From: Emmonsiellopsis sp. PD_33
Taxonomy: Eukaryota > Ascomycota > Eurotiomycetes > Onygenales > Ajellomycetaceae
DNA length: 64,000 nucleotides
Reading direction: 5' to 3'
Assembly: GCA_032988165.1 (NCBI GenBank)
Contig: JANTQF010000166.1
Location: 1 to 64,000, forward strand
Notes under the pieces: generated by a model
What the model saw: only the letters and a program-made list of their open reading frames with translations
What the model was told of the DNA's origin: nothing
The model's database searches: none
Shown: in pieces, positions 12,055 through 21,835 of the stretch
Layout: each line of letters begins with the position of its first letter
Numbering within the stretch: the stretch's first letter is position 1
Program-made: the position numbers and the translations under genes

Positions 12055-13575
12055 TCACACCGCCCCAGTCACAGCCCCCACCTCCCTCGCCGCCTTCTTC
12101 TCCGCCATAGCCTCCCTCCTCATCTGCTTCCTACTCTTCCCTCCGCCGGCCCCATTCGCAGTCGTCGGTTTCGCCGCGGACGGCCACTTCTCCCGACACC
12201 GCTGCTCGTCCGCTTCAGACCAAGCAACGGGCAGAACGGCAAAGACAAGGTAGGAGGTGTGAGTTTTTAGTTCAGACTCGGTGCGGTGGATGATGTTTCC
12301 TTGTTTGTAGATGGGGACAGGGGGTTCGGATGGTTCGGCGGGCGTGGGTGCTTCGAGCATGGTGGTGTCTCTGATATCCTCGTCATCGACGTTAATATTG
12401 TTATTGTTGTTGATCTCATTTTCCGTCTCATCTTTCGACGTCGGTACTGGCGTTTCCACCTCACTCTGTGCCTGGCTGGCATGGAACGCCTTGCCTCGCT
12501 CCTCGATCTCTCTCAACTTAGCCAGCGATTCCTCCACAGTGCGCGGGCCGGGTATAGTCCCCCGCCCACCCTCGCCCTCAACCCCGAACCGCTCCCTCCG
12601 CACCTCGATCTGGCGATGCGCCACCTCAACCATCTCTATCGAGATCCACTCATGCTGGCGCATGGCGCTAATAGTCCGCTGCACCTGCTCGAGACAGGGG
12701 GAGAAGGTACAGAGATGTACAGGCGACGACGGGTCGAGCGGGGACGGCGATCCATCCGCCGGTTCACGGACTAGATGCTTCAGAGCAAGCCATGGCGCCG
12801 GCAGGTCGAGGAAGATGGCATTTGCCTTTGGCGATTCGCCCGTGACGGGCTCTCGGAGGAGGAAGCCGTCGTTGTAGACATCCCGATGCGTAACGTGCAC
12901 GATCCCCTCGAGGCCATGGTCGCGAATCTCTTCGCGGACTTTAACCGCGCGTTGCGCGTGGAATTCGAAGCTGCAGACTTTACCTAGCCCTTTGTTCGTT
13001 GATGGGTCGGATGTGGTGGTGGGGTAGCCGTTGAACACTGCGCGTGCGGAGGCGTGTGTGAATGATCCGCTTCCCGCGCCGGCTTCTATAAGTGTGCTTC
13101 CGGGTCGTGCGCGGATGCGGTGTAATATGTAGCTGTAATCGGGTGTGTATACGACTTGGGTGCGGTGGGGGAGGGAGGAGGTCCACGATTCGGGCGTCGG
13201 GGGTAGGAGATGAATGAATCCGCTCGATGCGGCGACGGCAGTCTTTTGCGCAGGTTTCGACGACGACGAATCGCCAGCTTCTGACCTGTCTAGTTCATCT
13301 GCTTTTCTTTTCAATGTAGCTGTAGGTGGTCTGCGGCCGCGGGAGCCAGTGTCGACTTTTGATGCGCCAATCTGAGCGCCCCAAGGCTGCCCGATCAACG
13401 TGCTGTGGGGAAACGAGCCGAAGCGCGTGTTGGTCACCTTGCCCTCGTCGTATCCTAGGTCCTCGTCGTCGTGGGTTTTGAGGAGAGTGGGCATGAGCTG
13501 GTTCCGCCGCAGATGCAGCATGGCGAGCGAGTCTGCCTGGGCGGTGGTGCCCGGGGTGAGGAATGGCGACGGCAT
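12055..13575 (-). CDS. TRM61: tRNA m1A58 methyltransferase catalytic subunit Trm61
   Basis: An uninterrupted 506-aa frame. Trm61 (Gcd14) is the SAM-binding subunit of the nuclear Trm6/Trm61 complex that makes 1-methyladenosine at position 58 of tRNAs, including initiator tRNA-Met. Seen: the family block VVYTPDYSYILHRIRARPG, SAM motif I EAGAGSGSFT at about 164-173, an acidic residue after the next strand (CSFEFHAQRA), and motif IV LDLPAPW at 256-262. It is longer than yeast Trm61 (383 aa). The extra length lies in a Ser/Lys-rich stretch at about 75-115 and an acidic, Asn-rich loop near 385-410 that interrupts the C-terminal part. It is transcribed away from the CysRS gene, with 301 bases between the two ATGs. 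The partner TRM6 is not in the window. Confidence 0.92.
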   Translation of the reverse strand: MPSPFLTPGTTAQADSLAMLHLRRNQLMPTLLKTHDDEDLGYDEGKVTNTRFGSFPHSTLIGQPWGAQIGASKVDTGSRGRRPPTATLKRKADELDRSEAGDSSSSKPAQKTAVAASSGFIHLLPPTPESWTSSLPHRTQVVYTPDYSYILHRIRARPGSTLIEAGAGSGSFTHASARAVFNGYPTTTSDPSTNKGLGKVCSFEFHAQRAVKVREEIRDHGLEGIVHVTHRDVYNDGFLLREPVTGESPKANAIFLDLPAPWLALKHLVREPADGSPSPLDPSSPVHLCTFSPCLEQVQRTISAMRQHEWISIEMVEVAHRQIEVRRERFGVEGEGGRGTIPGPRTVEESLAKLREIEERGKAFHASQAQSEVETPVPTSKDETENEINNNNNINVDDEDIRDTTMLEAPTPAEPSEPPVPIYKQGNIIHRTESELKTHTSYLVFAVLPVAWSEADEQRCREKWPSAAKPTTANGAGGGKSRKQMRREAMAEKKAAREVGAVTGAV

Positions 13576-13876
13576 GGTGGTGTCTGGGGGGATATTACAC
13601 CAGCAGCTTCGTCGACTGCCCGGTATACGGCGATATAAAAAGTCCCTGCTCGAATGTTGCGGTTCTGTATCTTCTATCTTTTGGATGTCGTTGTCGCCGC
13701 CAAAAAATCCCTGCTGTTTTGGGCCAAATAGGGCTTAGGGCTAGGCGAGCTCCCCGCCATCAAACCGCAGCTCGACAAGACACCGTCGCCTTCATCTTGA
13801 CTCACCAACAGCATCTTTCTGCCCCGCCATCCCCGCCATTTCCGCCGCCGTGTCTGGGCTTCCATGTCGCTCATTT
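13576..13876. promoter_or_regulatory. Divergent promoter of TRM61 and CysRS
   Basis: Only 301 bases separate the ATG of TRM61 (minus) from the first in-frame ATG of the cysteinyl-tRNA synthetase (plus), so both leaders and core promoters must fit here. No clear TATA box is visible. The right part is GC- and pyrimidine-rich. The right end contains the start of an upstream ORF. Confidence 0.6.
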
Positions 13877-13929
13877 ATGCACGCCCTCGTCCGCAGCCTC
13901 CGCGTTTCCAGCTGTCTCCTCCTAGCTAA
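13864..13929 (+). other. Upstream ORF overlapping the CysRS mitochondrial start
   Basis: An ATG at 13864 opens a 21-codon frame ending at TAA 13927-13929. It begins 13 bases before the first in-frame CysRS ATG (13877), is out of frame with it, and stops 49 bases before the second in-frame ATG (13979). A scanning ribosome that uses it would skip the longer CysRS form and could reinitiate at the shorter one. The functional effect is inference. Confidence 0.55.
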
Positions 13930-16467
13930 ACCGCCGCTCTTCCGTCCCCGCCCTGCCAGCCGTGTCGGAGTCCTCACTATGGCGACCGCCCGCCAGCAAC
14001 CCCCGTGGCAGCAGCCGCAGGCGCACGCGGACTCTGCCTCCGGTCTGCCCCCCTTGAAGATCTACAACTCCCTGACCAGGTCCAAGGTGCCCTTTGTGCC
14101 CATCGACCCCAGTGGCCGCAAGGTCACTTGGTATGCCTGCGGCCCGACCGTGTACGACGACGCGCATCTGGGCCATGCGCGGAACTATGTTAGCAATGAT
14201 ATCCTGAGACGGATAATGCGCGACTACTTCAAGTTCGATGTGGAGTTTATTATGAATATCACAGATGTGGATGATAAGGTGTGTTCCGCTGGTTTACTGA
14301 AGGCTGCGAGGAGGGCGCATTGTGCTAATGCATCTTGCTACGTCAGATTATCTCTAGAGGCAGACAGCAGCATTTCTTCACCGAATTCGTATACTCCCAC
14401 CCAATAGTCGACGATGAGGTCCTTGCTACAGTCCGTTCAGCATACTCTGCATACGTGGAGAAAAAGCTCCCACTGCTCGAAGCTGGACTCGCTCCCGAAC
14501 GCTACAAGGATGAGGTAGAGAAGGTGTACGCTACCATTCTGAATGGCGGAACTCTTGATGGAACCGGGAAGCCTGGTGATGACGAGGCGAAGCTAAAGAT
14601 GCACATAAAGACCGCAGCTTCTGCGGCGCAATCTCTCGCAGCAGCCACCGCCGCGAAGGACAGCATACTCAGCGAGACGTTCTATACGAATGTCCAAGAT
14701 GTGCTTTTGGACTACCTAGATTCCATTCATGGATCCTCAATAAAAGGAGAAGATCGCGATGTATTCACAAAGTTGACGAAGAAATACGAAGACCGTTTTA
14801 TGCAGGATGTTCGAGATCTAAATGTCCTGGATGCCGACGCAGTGACGAGAGTGACGGAATACATTCCCGACATCGTGGCTTTTGTGGAGAGAATAGTCGA
14901 GCATAAATTCGCTTATGTGACGTCTGATGGCTCGGTCTACTTTGACATCACCGCTTTTGAGGCCGCCGGAAATAGCTACGCCAGACTGGAACCCTGGAAC
15001 CGGAATGATACCAAACTTGCGGCTGAGGGAGAAGGTGCTCTGACAAAACAGACAACAGAGAAACGATCAAAGGCCGATTTTGCTCTCTGGAAAGCGTCAA
15101 AGGCCGGTGAGCCAAGCTGGCCCAGTCCCTGGGGCGAGGGTCGACCTGGTTGGCATATTGAATGTTCCGCGATGGCCTCCGCTAAACTCGGGAAGCAAAT
15201 GGACATTCATTCCGGCGGAATCGACTTGGCATTCCCACATCATGACAATGAAATCGCTCAGAGTGAAGCATACTGGCATTCTGGCTGTGCTCACGACCAC
15301 TGGGTCAACTACTTCCTCCATATGGGGCATCTGTCGATCCAGGGGTCAAAGATGTCCAAGTCGCTAAAGAATTTTACCACTATTCGCGAGGCCCTTGATA
15401 AAGGGGACTGGACCCCGAGAAGCCTTCGTATTGTCTTCCTTCTCGGCGGATGGAAGGATGGTGTCGAAATCACGGAGGATCTCATTAAAGCTGGAAATGC
15501 CTGGGAGGAAAAGGTCAACAACTTTTTTATCAGAACCAAGGATGCAGTAACGCAGGCGGAGACTGCGCCATCGACAGATGATTCTCTTGCAACGGCGTTG
15601 AAGTCTGCGCAGGATGCTGTCCATCAAGCACTGTGCGACTCTTTCAACACTCCAGGGGCCATGCAGGCGATGTCAGAATTCATCTCCAAATACAATGTCG
15701 CCGATAAATCCTCCCTGCCGCTAAAAGATGTCCGGGTGGCAGCAACCTGGATAACTTCAATGGTTAATACATTCGGACTCAACGGTGATGCCCCAGCCGA
15801 CACTACCGAAATCGGCTGGTCCGGCATCGAAATTCCGGATGTCGCAAAACCTTACCTTTACCCTCTATCCACAATCCGAGATTCGCTTCGAGAAGCTGCT
15901 AGGGCCAAGACCGGCCTTACCAAGGAGGCTATAGAGACAATCATTGAAAAGGGGACCAAAGCAGCTCAGTCGTCAGATGCGCCACAGGAAGCTGGCCCAT
16001 ACAAGAACCTTCTTTCAGACTTCTGCACGAAGCTATCATCGCTCGAGCAATCGGACAACGTCTCAAAGGAGATCCTAGGCCTGTGTGATCGAGTCCGTGA
16101 CATCGATCTATTCGATCTTGGCATCTACCTCGAAGATCGTGATAACCAGCCCGCTCTCGTCCGCCCCGTCACACGGGAACTGATCCAAGCCCGCGAAGAA
16201 AAGGCGGCACGAGCGCGCCAAAAGCAGATCGAGAAAGAGAATAAAGAAAAGGAGGCATTGAAGAGGGCTGAGAAAGGTAAAATCAGCCACCTGGATATGT
16301 TCCGGACGAACGAGTATAGTGCATGGGATGAGGACGGGTTGCCCATTAGAGACGCAGCCGGCGAGGAGATCACAAAAAGCAGGAGCAAAAAATTAAGGAA
16401 GGATTGGGAACGGCAGAAAAAGGCGCATGAGGCGTGGCTGTCCAGCAGCAAGGGGGGTCTCGCATAG
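13877..16467 (+). CDS. Cysteinyl-tRNA synthetase, probably dual-targeted
   Basis: Exons 13877-14278 and 14347-16467 give 840 aa. Class I CysRS charges tRNA-Cys with cysteine. Seen: WYACGPTVYDDAHLGHARNY with the HIGH-type signature, the Zn-site region WHIECSAMA and FPHHDNEIAQSEA, the KMSKS loop GSKMSKSLKNF at about residues 467-477, and a Lys/Glu-rich C-terminal extension typical of eukaryotic enzymes. An insertion of over 100 residues between the HIGH half and the catalytic core is also usual in fungi. The first 34 residues are rich in Arg, Ser, Leu and Pro with no acidic residue, as in a mitochondrial presequence. A second ATG at 13979 (residue 35, MATARQQ) would give the cytosolic form. One intron sits just after the ITDVDDK motif. 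The frame continues upstream only through a GTG at 13850. Confidence 0.95.
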
Positions 16468-17314
16468 ATAGATGATGATGAGCAAGCGATTTATTTATTC
16501 ATAGCCATCCTTATTTGATTCTATCTTGCCATTTCTCCTCCATTTTGGGATTCTTGTATTCGTTCATTTGGTATCATTTGGACTTGGTTCTGCACAGAAT
16601 GTGCATATATCCAAATCCTATACTTTGGAGTATCCTTTGGCACCATTGCCTTCTCTGCTAACTAAAGGAAACGGGTACTAGGTAGGCCCGGCAGGGTGCG
16701 CCAACTTGCTTGATCATCCTTGAAGCTATGTACAACGCAAATCTGAACCTGGCGTGGCATGGTTCCCCGCGTCATGAATGCAGTCTACCTCAGAGCTCCT
16801 TGGAGGTATGCAAGCTGGGTATCCCCCCTCACTCTAATTTCTCACACAGTTGATCCAGACATCGGTCCGGGGGATGCAGCCCATGCTGATGACTAATTCA
16901 ACCCCTTGTGGGATGAGTCTGCCTCAAGAGATATTCTATTGTGAACTCCTCTGGTGTTCCCGATGAGCCAGCTATTTTTGGGAAAAGGGGGGGGGGGACT
17001 TGACCAAAGCTGCTCTGGATAGAAAAACAGAGTATTGACCACTTGAAGCGCCAATAAAAAACCCCATGCTAACATGGGGGCACCAACAGTGAAATTGGGT
17101 ATTTTCTCTTCGGCTCCGGCTGGAGTTACCGCTTTGAAACAGCACAGTGACGATGAGGCCGCGAGAATGTCTATATAAGGGGGTATTGAAGGGGATTTGA
17201 TCAATCAGTCAACCCACCAAACACATCTTCATTGGAAAGACAGAAAAGCATCCGCTTTATACAGTGACTATTCTCCCTTGTTCAATCGCAGCACACAAAA
17301 TACTCCAATCCCAA
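16468..17314. other. Intergenic with promoter of the truncated SDR
   Basis: No gene seen. It contains the 3' UTR of the CysRS gene and, at its right end, a TATA element and leader for the SDR remnant. A run of nine to ten G lies near 16,987. Confidence 0.6.
17172..17179 (+). promoter_or_regulatory. TATA box before the SDR remnant
   Basis: TATATAAG, 136 bases before the ATG at 17315, followed by a pyrimidine-rich stretch and CA-rich leader. Position and sequence suit a core promoter. Confidence 0.5.
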
Positions 17315-17814
17315 ATGCCCCCCCTTGTCTGGCTCCTCACTGGCTGCTCCAGCGGCTTCGGCCATGAACTTACCCTCCCCCAAGCGCTGAACAGAGGCGA
17401 CAAAGTCATTGCCACGGTCCGGGATGCCTCCAAGCTTACGGCACTACAGGCAGCTGGAGCAGTTACGCTTGCCCTTGACGTGACCTCCCCGCTTGCGACT
17501 CTAAAAGAAGTTGCAAAGACAGCAAACGACCAATACGGGAGGATTGATATACTATTTAACAATGCGGGGATGGTCATTGACGGCGCCCTCGAGGAGACGA
17601 CGTTTGTTCATTCCATTCGATTCTTACCTACGCCCTCCCCTTCCCAACTAACCAGCGCCCCCCCAAAACAATGAATAGCGAAGCAGAAACCCAAACCCTG
17701 TTCACCACTGAGTCAGTTTCCTTTTCCCCTACTGCTACGTTTAATGATTCAGTAGATAACCTATATAAGCAAGATCGATTCTCGACTTACATTGTAATTA
17801 TTTGCAATCAGTGA
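17315..17814 (+). pseudogene. 3'-truncated short-chain dehydrogenase
   Basis: Exon 1 (17315-17601) encodes the N-terminal half of a classical SDR: cofactor loop TGCSSGFG near residue 9 and NNAG near residue 85, the usual spacing. An intron (17602-17678, GT..TAG) would join it to EAETQTLFTT, which resembles the helix that follows NNAG in this family. Family resemblance stops there. The frame runs through unrelated residues to a TGA at 17812, giving about 140 aa instead of about 280. The catalytic Ser and YxxxK are absent. If the intron is retained the frame closes at 17674. The upstream promoter looks intact, so the locus may still be transcribed. The break falls about 100 bases before the 3' end of the GH47 gene. 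Likely a rearrangement or deletion remnant. Confidence 0.75.
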
Positions 17815-17916
17815 GCCAGCCACCTCTCAAATTATATAAATACAGTACGCTAACTATCAAAAGAATCATCTATCATTACATCCTTTTTTCAAAGAAAAGA
17901 AAGAAAACCAACACAA

Positions 17917-19921
17917 TCACCGCCACCTAAACGGATGCGCCTCAGTATTCAGCACAAACTCATCCAAACTCATCACATCCGGTTCCGCAAACATCAAGTA
18001 GAAATACTTCAGCGTCTCCGCCAGCCAGAAGGACTCCATGCGATCCCCCTTGGGTAGGTTGGGTACCGTACAGTCGTTTATGCCAGCATGTGCGATGTCT
18101 GTGATTGTGTGCTTGATGGTGTTTGTGAAGATCTTCCATGCGCGTTCGGGGAGGGCGGGGTCGCCTGTGAGCCGGTAGAGGATGAAGATTGATTCTATTG
18201 ATTCGGGGCTGTGGGGTTGTTTGTTAATTATTTTGCATTTACGGGGGATGATGAAGGGGACTTATTTACCGAAGAATATATCTCCCATCGTCAACCTTAG
18301 TAATCCCCGGGACCAAATGATGTCCTAGGATCTTGTCCTGCGCGGTTCCATCTTCCTCGTCAAAAATCCGATCGATCTCCTGGTGGTATTTCTCCTGGTC
18401 CCATGGGCAGTTCTTCTTATCGTCGCAGCGGACAGTGCGGATGATTTCAGGCATAAAGCCAAAAGGACCCTTTTCATAGGCCCATAAACATCCCTCCACC
18501 AACTTCCTTGCCGTGTCCATTTCCGCTTCATTGCCCAAGGCTTTGGCACCCAGTCCCACCATTCCACCAGCAAAGCAGCCTAGATGTTGAGCTTTTGGTT
18601 CGGTTTCAAGTTGGGAGACGGGAGTGTTCCCGTCTGAGGATACGTCCCCAGCGAATAAGATGTCCTCGCCATCTTTCGTCATGGGCCGGAAGAATATGTT
18701 GCGGTCAATAGCTACCAGAGCATCCTTGTATAGCTTTTTATATTGCTCATTACCTCCAAGGAGAAGGTATTGCTGTTCATGCAAAACCAAGTCAGCGGAC
18801 ACATTGCGTGATCAAAGCATGGATTAAGTAGTTTACATACCTTTGGAAGATACTCGTATAAAGAATCCGCCATACCCCCCAGCGTAAATCCAGAATACCC
18901 ATTAAACTGCATAGAAGTTCCATCGACGACAACCGGCCATAAGCCGGGCAGCTTCGTCTCAGCTTGTTGTTTATCAAACACATCCATAATGCGTTGGACA
19001 GCGTCAAAATACCGAGGATCCTTAGTAAGTTGGCTGAGACGCGTGAACTCCAATGTGAGCGAGCCAATTTCCGCAACGAGCACATTATTGCCGGATTCCT
19101 GGGGGACGCCCTTCATGGCCTCCTTGATTTTCCAGCGGGTGACGGGCATCCGATTAGGGGTATCGAATGCCGCGTAGAGCATTTGACCTAATTCGGTAGC
19201 TTTCTGGAGAAGGGAGGGATATTTCCCCTCGCTGATATCGTAAGCACCTAGGAACCCGCCTAGGAATCTAATGGTGGTTTCGAAGACGTTGATTTCGTCT
19301 AAGGCACAGTCGGAGAAGTCGATTTGGTCAATTGCCTCCAAGGCATTTTCAAACTCATCGTATAAACCCATCATCCACAGTGTATCTTGAAAAGATTTTT
19401 ATGTTAGTTTCCTTCTTCCAAGGCATCATTTTAGGAGAATATAAAAATATATGTAAGTACAAACCAAGAGAATCAACCAACGTAGCAGCCCATCCGCCAA
19501 AATGGTTGTAGGCATTCCCCGATAGTGGCGCAACTTCATCTTTCAACCACGCATGCTCTTTGTACCCTTCCCACGCATGGGTAAAGTTGCTCTTAACGGC
19601 CTCCAAGCGCTCCAGCCTCACCCGTTTAGCTTCCGCCGTCTCTGGCGCAAAGGTATGTTGTATCTGGGGGATGTTCGCTGAATGGCTAGTGGGGAGAGGA
19701 GCCATAGAGGTGACGGGGTACCGGTGCTTGAAGGTAGCCCAGTTGAACCGGCCATTGTCAACTGACGGAGGCGGAGGTAGCGGTTGGGTATTTGGTTGTG
19801 GTGATTGATCAACAATAGGTGGCTCGTAGATGGATTGGTGCATAGAATACTCCTTTGCGAGCATAAAAACAACAAAGAAGGCCGCCGCCAGGGCGATGAC
19901 TTTGCGCTTGTTCAAAGGCAT
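17917..19921 (-). CDS. GH47 class I alpha-1,2-mannosidase
   Basis: Four exons (19921-19465, 19385-18841, 18772-18270, 18208-17917) give 598 aa. GH47 enzymes are Ca-dependent inverting mannosidases that trim alpha-1,2-mannose from N-glycans in the ER or Golgi, or act in ER degradation. Seen: a type II signal anchor at residues 8-22 after a short basic tail (MPLNKRK), a Pro-rich stem, then family blocks GGWAATLVDSLDTLW, FETTIRFLGGFLGAY, GSLTLEFTRLSQLTKDPRYF, QHLGCFAGGM and RPESIESIFILYRLTGDP. The C-terminus is ...LNTEAHPFRWR; the TEAHP motif carries the conserved Thr that binds Ca. Many extracellular fungal GH47 enzymes have a cleaved signal instead; here the anchor favours a membrane enzyme. 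It faces the KNH-like gene across a 571-base divergent spacer and converges on the SDR remnant. Confidence 0.93.
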
Positions 19922-20492
19922 TCCTGCTCTCTTGAGTTTGCGCGGGGAGATGAGGACGAGATGCGCTCTCTACCTCCGCTTTGTGGAGGGAGCCCGTTTA
20001 TGTAGCACATAGTATCTGCAGCCATAACCAGGACTGCCTGGGGCCGAAGCGCCACGATTGGAGAGAGACAAAGAGAGACAAAGCCAAGACGGATAACCCG
20101 CCTGCAGAATGGCTTGCAGGGGTTCTGGCATGCTGAAATTCTTCCTGGAGACCGGTTAACGGACTGCTGTTCAGCCAAATGGGGGCGGGGGACAAACTCG
20201 AACTCTTCAGGGGATTCTTCACAGCAGAACATGAGCCCTAACTCGCTAGCTATTGGTGACCAGAGCGGGCGAATCGCCCTCGGCCAATTGATTCCCTGCG
20301 CCAACTTGCTTTTTCTCTGGATGTGGCTCAGGGGGGAAAATAGAGACAATCCTTTCTTGCCGCCCTCGCTCGTCTTGGGGAGTTCCACCGCGTCTCCTGC
20401 CCGGCGGCTCTATCCTCGCACGCGCCTTTCAATATCTCAAAATACCATCTCCAGCCGGTTAGACGTTTTGCTTTTTTTCTCCGCTTTCTCAG
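19922..20492. promoter_or_regulatory. Divergent spacer, GH47 and KNH-like genes
   Basis: A 571-base region between two divergent starts. It is expected to hold both promoters. An apparent 3' splice site (pyrimidine tract then CAG) ends exactly before the ATG at 20493, so part of it may be an intron of the plus-strand gene; no upstream exon could be identified. Confidence 0.45.
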
Positions 20493-21298
20493 ATGACCCA
20501 GGAGGGCTGGGGCGTGCCTGATGGGCGCCAGCCCGACTTTACGGCGACCCTTCGCAACGGACAGTCCGTTCCGTTCTCCTGGAAAGGATGGAATTCTACT
20601 TGGACGGATGAATATCTCGACGGGAAGACGACCAACGACCTCTGGGTGACATCGTTCGATTACGCCATTGCGCCGTTCGCAGAATTGCTTGCACGTAAGA
20701 TCACTGCGAGGCTGCGATGAACTCGGATCAATAGCATCACTGAACTCTAACAACTTACCGATATACAGAAGGAATCGATATCTCCAACGCCGGCTCCTTT
20801 ACTTGGACCATTGATATTCCTGACGACAGCCTCTCCGAAACAGCAAAATACGTTGCCCGCTTCAAGAATGCTGCTGATCCCCCGGATTCTTATAACCATC
20901 CGTCTCCCCAGCTTTCATCTCCCGGATTCATTATTGTGAATGATGCAAAGTCCTCGACTACCACCGTATCTTCGGCTACGTCGTCTTCGGCTCCAGCAGC
21001 TTCTTCGGCAACGACTAGTATAAACACCCCGTCAACCACCTCACTCCCGCAAGATCCAGAATCAAGCGGCCTCAGCACCGGCGCAAAGGCTGGTATTGGT
21101 ATTGGGGCCGCGGTTGGAGGCATTGCGATCATTGCGTTGGTGGTTTTCATATTCTTGCGACGACGTCGAGGCGAAGCACAACCACCACAATACCACGATG
21201 AATCTCCTCGGCATGCAGAGCTGGAGCATCAACAGTTGTCTTTTGTGGAGGCTCCGGACTCTTTGGCAATGTCGCCTACTGAGTTGCCAGCTAAATAG
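20493..21298 (+). CDS. Kre9/KNH-like single-pass membrane protein
   Basis: Exons 20493-20694 and 20769-21298 give 243 aa. Residues 1-123 resemble the Kre9/Knh1-type Ser-Thr-rich membrane-anchored domain: an aromatic start (SVPFSWKGWNSTWT), LWVTSFDY, GSFTWTIDIPD and a closing SSPGFIIVND strand. Then come a Ser/Thr-rich stalk (about 128-165, probably O-mannosylated), one membrane helix (about 175-197), a stop-transfer RRRR and a 40-residue cytoplasmic tail. This is the layout of fungal surface or cell-wall proteins. No signal peptide is visible in this model. A pyrimidine-rich CAG directly before the ATG could be an acceptor for an unrecognised first exon; otherwise the helix must act as the targeting signal. 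Function unknown; a cell-wall role is inference. Confidence 0.75.
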
Positions 21299-21835
21299 TT
21301 TTTAATCGGGGGTCTTTTAGCGAGGAGTTTCAGTATAGGTGCTATATTTACTAATTATCTTCTTGTAATTTGACTGGAGAAGAATGGATTTATATCTGTG
21401 GAGGCTGTTTAAGCATTCCTAGACTAAATAATTCCCATTCGCCCTCAAGAAAGATCTAGATCTGTTGTGATATTCGGCGGAGTTTAAAGTTATTAAAGTA
21501 TTGCAAGCACTCTCCACTAAGTTAAATAACAACGCCAAATCCACTCTCCAAGAAAGCTTGTGCTAACTTAATCCACAGCCAGCACTTCCAATTTCAATTT
21601 CTACTCCCTTTGAAAACAGTGCCCCGGTCAATCCAGATTTTGTACACTACTAGTATACTGCTGGTTGGCTGACGCCATGGCACCCCCCGCTGGTTTGGAA
21701 GTTTGCTGGCAATGACAATAGATTTCCTTTTGGCCCGAATGATCACGGGTTATTTCGATTCTGATAAGTCTGAGGTTTCTTCTGCTTCTCAGGTCATTGT
21801 TTCCTGAGCATCTAACCATACCTACCAATGCCACC
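21299..21835. other. Intergenic
   Basis: A 537-base AT-rich spacer with no coding signal. It holds the 3' UTR of the KNH-like gene and the promoter of the next plus-strand gene. Confidence 0.55.

Noticed and set aside
13850..13876. CysRS frame extended to 13850
   Set aside because: The codon there is GTG, not ATG. The first in-frame ATG is at 13877.
17264..17314. Upstream extension of the SDR remnant
   Set aside because: Starts at GTG; the first ATG of the frame is 17315, directly before the Rossmann strand.
21797..21835. Longer start for the 308-aa gene
   Set aside because: The upstream start codon is TTG; the ATG at 21836 has an ideal context.
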